Source of the DNA: Clostridiaceae bacterium
GTDB taxonomy: Bacteria; Bacillota; Clostridia; Oscillospirales; Acutalibacteraceae
Reading direction: 5' to 3'
NCBI GenBank assembly: GCA_016302625.1
Contig: JAEDNG010000019.1
Span: 1 to 10,347 of the forward strand
Length of the DNA: 10,347 bases
Shown: positions 6,472 to 10,347 of the stretch, piece after piece
Numbering within the stretch: the stretch's first letter is position 1
Layout of the letters: the number at the start of each line of letters is the position of its first letter
Notes under the pieces: generated by a model
What the model was told of the DNA's origin: nothing
What the model saw: the letters and a program-made list of their open reading frames with translations, nothing else
The model's database searches: none
Program-made: the position numbers and the translations under genes

Positions 6472-7104
6472 TTAGGCTTTAACGCTGTCGAAAAGAACCA
6501 CGATACCGCCCTTGGGTCCGGGAACGGCGCCCTTAACGGCGATGATGTTCTTCTCTGCGTCTACCTTAACGACACTCAGGTTCTGAACGGTTACACGCTC
6601 ATTACCGAGATGTCCGGCCATTTTCTTGCCCTTGAAGACTCTTGAGGGGCTGGAGCAGGCGCCGAGTGAACCGCCGTGACGGTGAACAGGACCTGTACCG
6701 TGTGTCTCTTTAAGTCTTCCGAAATTCCAGCGCTTAATAGTGCCGGCGTAACCCTTACCCTTTGAAGTGCCGCGAACATCAACAGCGTCGCCCTCTGCGA
6801 AGACGTCAGCCTTAATAATGTCGCCCACGTTCATAGCGGAAGTGTCCTCAAAGCGGAACTCGCGAAGAACCTTCTTCGGAGCAACATCGCCTTTAGCGAA
6901 GTGACCCTTCTGGGGCTTGGTTACCTTAGAGGCCTTGAGGTCGCCGTAGCCTACCTGAACAGCCTCGTATCCGTCGTTCTCGGCTGTCTTCTTCTGCGAA
7001 ATAACGCAGGGACCCGCTTCAATAACGGTTACCGGAACAACGTTTCCGTTTGCATCGAAAAGCTGGGTCATACCGAGCTTTTTACCGATGATACCCTTTT
7101 TCAT
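6472..7104 (-). CDS. rplC: 50S ribosomal protein L3
   Basis: L3 is one of the first proteins to bind 23S rRNA and its extended loop reaches the peptidyl transferase centre. The 210-residue product opens MKKGIIGKKLGMTQLFD, then shows KGKGYAGTIKRWNF (115-128), HRHGGSLGACSSPSRVFKG (141-159) and KKMAGHLGNERVTVQNL (160-176), the standard L3 signatures. The LGACSSP form of the central loop is the version I know from Firmicutes rather than the GQNQTP form of enterobacteria, where the glutamine is methylated by PrmB. ATG at 7104 has AAAGGAGG about seven bases upstream. A 61-nt spacer with a small perfect hairpin separates it from rpsJ. Confidence 0.98.
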   Translation of the reverse strand: MKKGIIGKKLGMTQLFDANGNVVPVTVIEAGPCVISQKKTAENDGYEAVQVGYGDLKASKVTKPQKGHFAKGDVAPKKVLREFRFEDTSAMNVGDIIKADVFAEGDAVDVRGTSKGKGYAGTIKRWNFGRLKETHGTGPVHRHGGSLGACSSPSRVFKGKKMAGHLGNERVTVQNLSVVKVDAEKNIIAVKGAVPGPKGGIVVLFDSVKA

Positions 7105-7128
7105 TGTTTTTTCCTCCTTTGGTTATTG

Positions 7129-7144
7129 GTTGGCTTTTGCCAAC
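7129..7144 (-). promoter_or_regulatory. Short perfect stem-loop ahead of the rplC ribosome site
   Basis: The rpsJ-rplC spacer holds GTTGGC-AAAA-GCCAAC on the transcribed strand, a perfect 6-bp stem with a four-base loop. It ends about ten bases before the AAAGGAGG site of rplC. No U-run follows, so it is not an intrinsic terminator as it stands. It could affect ribosome loading on rplC or protect a processed 3' end of rpsJ; that is inference. Confidence 0.35.
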
Positions 7145-7165
7145 TTGACCACACCGTGCAAGAAA

Positions 7166-7477
7166 TTAAAGCTTAATTTCAATCTCTACTCCGGCGGGGA
7201 GCTCAAGATTTGTCAGAGCCTCAACAGTTTTGTTGGACGGTCTGATAATGTCAATGAGCCTTTTGTGCGTTCTCGTCTCAAACTGCTCGCGGCTGTCCTT
7301 ATACTTATGAACAGCGCGGAGAATGGTAACGACTTCCTTTTCGGTCGGGAGCGGTACGGGTCCCGAAACCCTTGCACCTGTACGTTTAGCGGTTTCCACT
7401 ATCTTTTCAGCGGACTGGTCTACAAGCGCGTGGTCGTAACCTTTGATACGAATACGGATTTTTTCTTTCACTGCCAT
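7166..7477 (-). CDS. rpsJ: 30S ribosomal protein S10 (NusE)
   Basis: S10 is a small-subunit head protein that also acts as NusE, partner of NusB in transcription antitermination and a contact for NusG when ribosome and RNA polymerase are coupled. The 103-residue product is of normal length and has IRIRIKGYDHALVD (7-20), GPVPLPT (39-45) and SREQFETRTHKRLIDI (62-77), all family hallmarks. ATG at 7477 has a strong TAAGGAGGCG site about nine bases upstream. It is the first gene of the ribosomal operon, with a promoter at 7756-7784 and a leader of about 270 nt. Confidence 0.98.
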   Translation of the reverse strand: MAVKEKIRIRIKGYDHALVDQSAEKIVETAKRTGARVSGPVPLPTEKEVVTILRAVHKYKDSREQFETRTHKRLIDIIRPSNKTVEALTNLELPAGVEIEIKL

Positions 7478-7750
7478 GTGAAATTCGCCTCCTTAAATAG
7501 TTGGCGGGCAAAACTTACAACCTGCCGTGTTTTTCTTCACGGCACATTATAAAACCGGCATTGCTGGGGTTACAGACAATTCCGGACAGCGGATCGCTCC
7601 GCCGCTGTACACAAAAGCCGCAAGATCTTTTATGTACTCCATCTTTTTCGCCCGGTTTAAAATCGGACATACTCCGCGGAAATTTCCCGACTCGAGGTCG
7701 GCCACCTCCCGCATCATCGCATGTATCACGCCGCAATTAGGCAGCGTACC
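7478..7750 (-). promoter_or_regulatory. Long structured 5' leader of the S10 operon
   Basis: Between the predicted transcription start near 7749 and the rpsJ ATG lie about 270 nt, GC-rich relative to the spacer upstream. In transcript order it holds three perfect hairpins: GAGGT/ACCTC (7694-7708, 5-nt loop), ACAGCGG/CCGCTGT (7586-7608, with an alternative register closing a GCGA tetraloop), and TGCCGTG/CACGGCA (7523-7544, 8-nt A-rich loop). AAACCGG at 7652-7658 can also pair with CCGGTTT at 7552-7558, which would enclose the middle hairpin. No U-run follows any stem, so classical attenuation is not evident. S10-operon leaders are sites of L4 autoregulation in gammaproteobacteria, and leader RNAs before rpsJ are also known in Firmicutes; I do not recognise this sequence as a named class. 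A small open frame (7547-7729) overlaps it. Confidence 0.5.
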
Positions 7751-7755
7751 GTAGT

Positions 7756-7784
7756 ATCATAACACACTTATTCAAAAAAATCAA
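7756..7784 (-). promoter_or_regulatory. Housekeeping-type promoter of the S10 operon
   Basis: On the minus strand TTGATT (7779-7784) and TATGAT (7756-7761) are separated by 17 bases, the optimum for the main vegetative sigma factor. A TG one base before the -10 makes it an extended -10 element. A-tracts directly upstream (7785-7806 on this strand) resemble an UP element. The start would fall near 7749. The AT-rich spacer further upstream, to about 7915, holds only a weak AT-rich inverted repeat (TTCATT/AATGAA, 7801-7825) and nothing else I can name. Confidence 0.8.
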
Positions 7785-7915
7785 GCTTTTTTTCATATTT
7801 TTCATTTTTTCAGAAAAATAATGAAATTTGCCTTACCATATAAGAAATTGCAGTAAGTTTCCGGACATATAAAACACCATTCATTTTCTTAAAAGGCGGT
7901 TTTCGGGCAGGCTTA

Positions 7916-7961
7916 TAAAAAAGCGGTGTATTTTACCCTGTTTTAGGGGGAAATACACCGT
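7916..7961 (-). terminator. Intrinsic terminator after the S1-repeat gene
   Basis: CGGTGTATTT (7924-7933) pairs perfectly with AAATACACCG (7951-7960), and the stem continues with an inner CCCT/AGGG (7936-7939 with 7945-7948) around a short loop. On the minus strand the stem is followed by CTTTTTTAT, the U-run of an intrinsic terminator. It lies about 40 nt past the stop of the S1-repeat gene and isolates that gene from the S10 promoter. The plus-strand side has only TTTCT after the stem, so bidirectional action would be weak. Confidence 0.85.
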
Positions 7962-7998
7962 TTCTGTATTGGAAATATAATTATATTAAATTAAGGCG

Positions 7999-8922
7999 TT
8001 ATCCGCAAAATTTTGTGGATATGCGCTTACAGCAATCATTCGGGGAATATTCCCACTCGTCAAGTGTATCGCCCTCGTAAAAATATTTTATTTCGGGTGA
8101 ATAAGGCGTGTCAAAGCTGTCAATAATAATAAGTTTTATCTTCATTTTCTCCCGGATTATGCTTTTTATGTAAACGCTTGCCTGCTGTCCGATAAACACG
8201 TCGGGGCGCGGCTCGGCAAGACCGGCTAAATTTGGCGTCAGCTCAACGAAAATTCCGTAATCCTCAATGCTTCTGATAACTCCGGTGACGGTCTGCCCGG
8301 GGGCGAACATGGCGGCGTTTTCCTCCCATGTGCCTAAAAGCTCCTTGTGAGATAGGGTGATCTTGCCGTCCTCCGCTACGCTTTTTATTATGACTTTAAT
8401 GCTGTCGCCCACAGAAAAGCGGTCTTTCGGGTGTGAAATGCGGGAAACCGAAATTGCGTCAATGGGTAAGAGGGCGATATTTCCGCAGCCTATATCGCAG
8501 AACGCGCCGAAGGACTCAAGGTGGGTTACCTTAGCGTCGATTATATCGCCGGTTTTGCGGCAGTTCATTATGTAGTTTTTGCAAAGCTCCTGCGCTCTGC
8601 GGCGGGAGAGAATAGCATATAAATGACCGAAATCATCGCATTTAAGTGCGGTTATAACAAAGCTGACCGGCTTTCCGACGCGAGAAATCAAAGCAATATC
8701 GCGTGTAGAGCCGTCCGAAATGCCGATTGCCCCCTCCTCGCGCGGAATAATACCCTTTACCGAGCCTAAACCTACAATAAGGTTGTGCTCCGCATCGCAC
8801 ATTAACACCGTCGATTCAAGCACCGTTTCCTTTGCCTGCGCCTCCGCAAGAAACGAGGGGGTAAATTTTCTTTTACTTTCCGTGGTTATGCTTAACCATC
8901 CTTCCGGATAAAAACCGTTCAT
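7999..8922 (-). CDS. Protein with S1 RNA-binding repeats
   Basis: The product is a 307-residue cytoplasmic protein built of OB-fold S1 repeats. The middle repeat (about residues 125-195) is a textbook S1 domain: TGDIIDAKVTHLESFGAFCDI, then KDRFSVGDSIKVIIKSV and KITLSHKELLG. A third follows at about 209-270 (PGQTVTGVIRSIEDYGIFVEL, ending less conserved), and a degenerate first one lies at about 32-108. Such proteins bind single-stranded RNA and are related to ribosomal protein S1 and to the S1 homologues of Firmicutes; the target here is unknown. The ATG at 8922 is preferred over one 15 codons upstream because GGAAAGGTG sits just before it, while the upstream ATG has none. The gene stands alone between two terminators. 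The C-terminal tail (after 275) is acidic then cysteine-containing and not recognised. Confidence 0.85.
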   Translation of the reverse strand: MNGFYPEGWLSITTESKRKFTPSFLAEAQAKETVLESTVLMCDAEHNLIVGLGSVKGIIPREEGAIGISDGSTRDIALISRVGKPVSFVITALKCDDFGHLYAILSRRRAQELCKNYIMNCRKTGDIIDAKVTHLESFGAFCDIGCGNIALLPIDAISVSRISHPKDRFSVGDSIKVIIKSVAEDGKITLSHKELLGTWEENAAMFAPGQTVTGVIRSIEDYGIFVELTPNLAGLAEPRPDVFIGQQASVYIKSIIREKMKIKLIIIDSFDTPYSPEIKYFYEGDTLDEWEYSPNDCCKRISTKFCG

Positions 8923-9025
8923 TGTTTTATCACCTTTCCTTTTTACTTTAGACGTAAATAAATACATCGCTATACAAAAGTATATGACTTTAAAGGTGAA
9001 AAAATGATAGAATCTTGTCCGATGT

Positions 9026-9060
9026 AAAAAAAAATAAGGCGATTTTTTAATCTCGCCTTA
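9026..9060 (-). terminator. Intrinsic terminator of pyrBI
   Basis: TAAGGCGA (9053-9060 on the minus strand) pairs with TCGCCTTA (9035-9042) across a 10-nt AT-rich loop and is followed directly by nine U residues (9026-9034). It begins seven bases beyond the pyrI stop, so it very probably ends the pyrimidine transcript and separates it from the S1-repeat gene. Confidence 0.9.
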
Positions 9061-9067
9061 TTATTCG

Positions 9068-9496
9068 TCAAAGTGCGCTGTTTTTCGCCTTTGTTTCGCA
9101 ATATATGCAGCGGTAAATTCTCCGCTCCCTGTCGGTCAATTTAAAAATCTGCGGCAGCTCCTGCTCGGTTGCGGAGATACAGCGCGGATTTTTGCAAATA
9201 AGCACATTATTAAGCCTTTCGGGCAGTCCTATGGTCTTTTTCTCGGCGATTTTGCCGTCCTTAATAATATTTACCGTAACATCAGGGTCAACAAAGCCCA
9301 AAATATCGGTGTCAACATCAAAGTCCGAGTCGATTTTGATAATATCCTTTTTGCCCATCTTACGGCTCCCCACGTTTTTAATAAGCGCCACAGAGCAGTC
9401 AAGGCTGTCAAGCCCCAAAAGCTTGTAAATCTCCATCCCCTTGCCTGCGGTTATGTGGTCGATAACAATTCCGTTTTTAATTGAATCTATATTCAT
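9068..9496 (-). CDS. pyrI: Aspartate carbamoyltransferase regulatory chain
   Basis: PyrI binds nucleotide effectors (CTP, ATP and others) and joins catalytic trimers into the allosteric holoenzyme of aspartate carbamoyltransferase. The 142-residue product has the N-terminal effector domain with NGIVIDHI (8-15), whose Asp-His pair matches effector-contacting residues of the E. coli chain, then GKKDIIKID (48-56) and LPERLNNVLICKNP. The C-terminal zinc domain shows C101 and C106 in a CxNPxC-like pattern and C130/C133 in a CxxC, the four zinc ligands of the family, which contact PyrB. It is a little shorter than the 153-residue E. coli protein. The ATG at 9496 overlaps the pyrB stop by four bases (ATGA), fitting coupled 1:1 synthesis. 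Confidence 0.97.
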   Translation of the reverse strand: MNIDSIKNGIVIDHITAGKGMEIYKLLGLDSLDCSVALIKNVGSRKMGKKDIIKIDSDFDVDTDILGFVDPDVTVNIIKDGKIAEKKTIGLPERLNNVLICKNPRCISATEQELPQIFKLTDRERRIYRCIYCETKAKNSAL

Positions 9497-10347
9497 TGTT
9501 CTATCTCCAAAAGCATTAGGATTAGCGCCATTCGCATATATTTGCCGTAAAGCACCTGCTTAAAATAACAGGCTCGCGGGTCGCTGTCCACCGCGACGCT
9601 TATCTCGTTTACTCTGGGCAGCGGGTGGAGAATTTTTAAGCCCTCGCCCGCGTTTTTAAGCTTTTCGGGGGTTAAAATATAGGTGTCCTTAAGCCTTAAA
9701 TAGTCCTCCTCGTTGAAGAAGCGCTCTCTTTGTACTCTTGTCATATAAAGAATATCAAGGTCTTTAAGCGAATTTTCAAGGCTGTCGGTTTCGGTATAGG
9801 GTATACCCTTATCCTTAAGCGTATCCTTTACATAGCTCGGTAATTTAAGCTCCGTAGGGGAAATAAGCACAAACTTTACCCCCGCGTAGCGGGAAAGCGC
9901 CGCTATTAGCGAGTGAACCGTTCTGCCGAATTTAAGGTCGCCGCAAAGACCGACGGTCAAATTTTCAAAACCGCCCTTTTCACGGTAGATTGTAAGCAGG
10001 TCGGCAAGGGTCTGGGTCGGGTGGTTGTGACCGCCGTCCCCCGCGTTTATTACGGGTACGTCCGCGTTCATCGCCGCGACAAGGGGCGCGCCCTCTTTCG
10101 GGTGGCGCATGGCGATAATATCGGCATAACAGCTGACGGTTTTTGCGGTGTCGGCAACGCTTTCACCCTTTGCCGCAGAGGAGCTTTGGGATTCGCTGAA
10201 GCCCAAAACATTTCCGCCCAGCTCATACATCGCCGCCTCAAAGCTTAAGCGGGTTCTGGTGGACGGCTCAAAAAAGAGGGTCGCAAGCTTTTTGCCGCGG
10301 CATTTTTCGCTGTATTTTTTCGGATTTTCTATAATATCGTTAGCCGT
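9493..10347 (-). CDS. pyrB: Aspartate carbamoyltransferase catalytic chain (N-terminus cut off)
   Basis: PyrB makes N-carbamoyl-aspartate from carbamoyl phosphate and aspartate, the committed step of de novo pyrimidine synthesis. 284 codons are present, open to the window edge at 10347. The phosphate-binding STRTR motif lies at residues 29-33 of the fragment; against E. coli Ser52 this suggests about 23 residues are missing. Further landmarks are KGESVADTAKTV with the catalytic loop lysine, MRHPKEGA, the HNHPTQTLADL active-site block, GDLKFGRTVHSL, LYMTRVQRERF and the LHPLPRVNEI aspartate-site loop. All key residues appear intact. It overlaps pyrI by four bases. Any promoter or uracil-responsive leader would be outside the window. 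Confidence 0.97.
   Translation of the reverse strand, partial: TANDIIENPKKYSEKCRGKKLATLFFEPSTRTRLSFEAAMYELGGNVLGFSESQSSSAAKGESVADTAKTVSCYADIIAMRHPKEGAPLVAAMNADVPVINAGDGGHNHPTQTLADLLTIYREKGGFENLTVGLCGDLKFGRTVHSLIAALSRYAGVKFVLISPTELKLPSYVKDTLKDKGIPYTETDSLENSLKDLDILYMTRVQRERFFNEEDYLRLKDTYILTPEKLKNAGEGLKILHPLPRVNEISVAVDSDPRACYFKQVLYGKYMRMALILMLLEIEQ

Noticed and set aside
7523..7544. The TGCCGTG/CACGGCA hairpin in the rpsJ leader as an attenuator-type terminator.
   Set aside because: The stem is followed by GGTTGTAAG and only a short distant TTTT, not a U-run, so it lacks the second half of an intrinsic terminator.
7501..7754. Plus-strand and other minus-strand open frames of 73-79 codons in the rpsJ leader.
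   Set aside because: Several frames are open at once because stops are scarce in this GC-richer stretch; none has a ribosome site or a recognisable product.
8923..8967. ATG at 8967 as start of the S1-repeat protein.
   Set aside because: No Shine-Dalgarno site precedes it, whereas GGAAAGGTG stands just before the ATG at 8922.
8979..9007. Possible promoter for the S1-repeat gene: TATACT at 8979-8984.
   Set aside because: The hexamer 17 bases upstream is TCATTT, a poor -35, and no extended -10 is present. A promoter must exist in the 100-base gap after the pyrBI terminator, but I cannot pin it.
1..10347. Mobile elements, CRISPR arrays, tRNA or rRNA genes, defence or biosynthetic systems.
   Set aside because: No transposase-like frame, no regularly spaced repeats and no RNA-gene signatures were seen; nearly all of the window is accounted for by conserved genes and their signals.

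Overview
The window reads almost entirely on the minus strand. It is a conserved housekeeping stretch of a low-to-medium GC, Gram-positive-type genome, most likely a Clostridia member (Ruminococcaceae/Oscillospirales-like). That placement is inference. It rests on the zinc-type S14 (61 aa) inside the operon, strong AGGAGG-type Shine-Dalgarno sites before nearly every gene, an L24 with a C-terminal zinc ribbon, and a pyrB-pyrI pair followed by a multi-S1-domain protein.

Layout, in the direction of transcription (high to low coordinates). (1) 10347-9068: pyrB (5' end cut by the window edge) overlaps pyrI by 4 bases. Together they encode the catalytic and regulatory chains of aspartate carbamoyltransferase, the committed step of pyrimidine synthesis. 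A strong intrinsic terminator closes the pair at 9026-9060. (2) 8922-7999: one gene for a protein with S1 RNA-binding repeats, closed by a terminator at 7916-7961. (3) 7915-7478: an AT-rich spacer, a near-consensus extended -10 promoter, and an untranslated leader of about 270 nt with several perfect hairpins. (4) 7477-1: the S10 and spc ribosomal protein clusters as one uninterrupted run, rpsJ-rplC-rplD-rplW-rplB-rpsS-rplV-rpsC-rplP-rpmC-rpsQ-rplN-rplX-rplE-rpsN-rpsH-rplF, with rplF cut by the window edge.

The ribosomal genes are tightly packed. Most gaps are 10-30 nt and just hold the next Shine-Dalgarno site, and three junctions overlap by one base (rplD/rplW, rpsC/rplP, rplP/rpmC). No promoter or terminator is evident inside the run, so the genes are probably co-transcribed from the promoter at 7756-7784. 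Two spacers are longer and hold hairpins: 5445-5534 before rplB (its 5' neighbour is rplW) and 7105-7165 before rplC.

No mobile element, CRISPR array, tRNA, rRNA or defence-type gene was seen. The region is ordinary; the points most worth a second look are the structured rpsJ leader (with a possible small ORF in it), the two hairpin-bearing spacers, and the S1-repeat protein between the pyrimidine and ribosomal operons.
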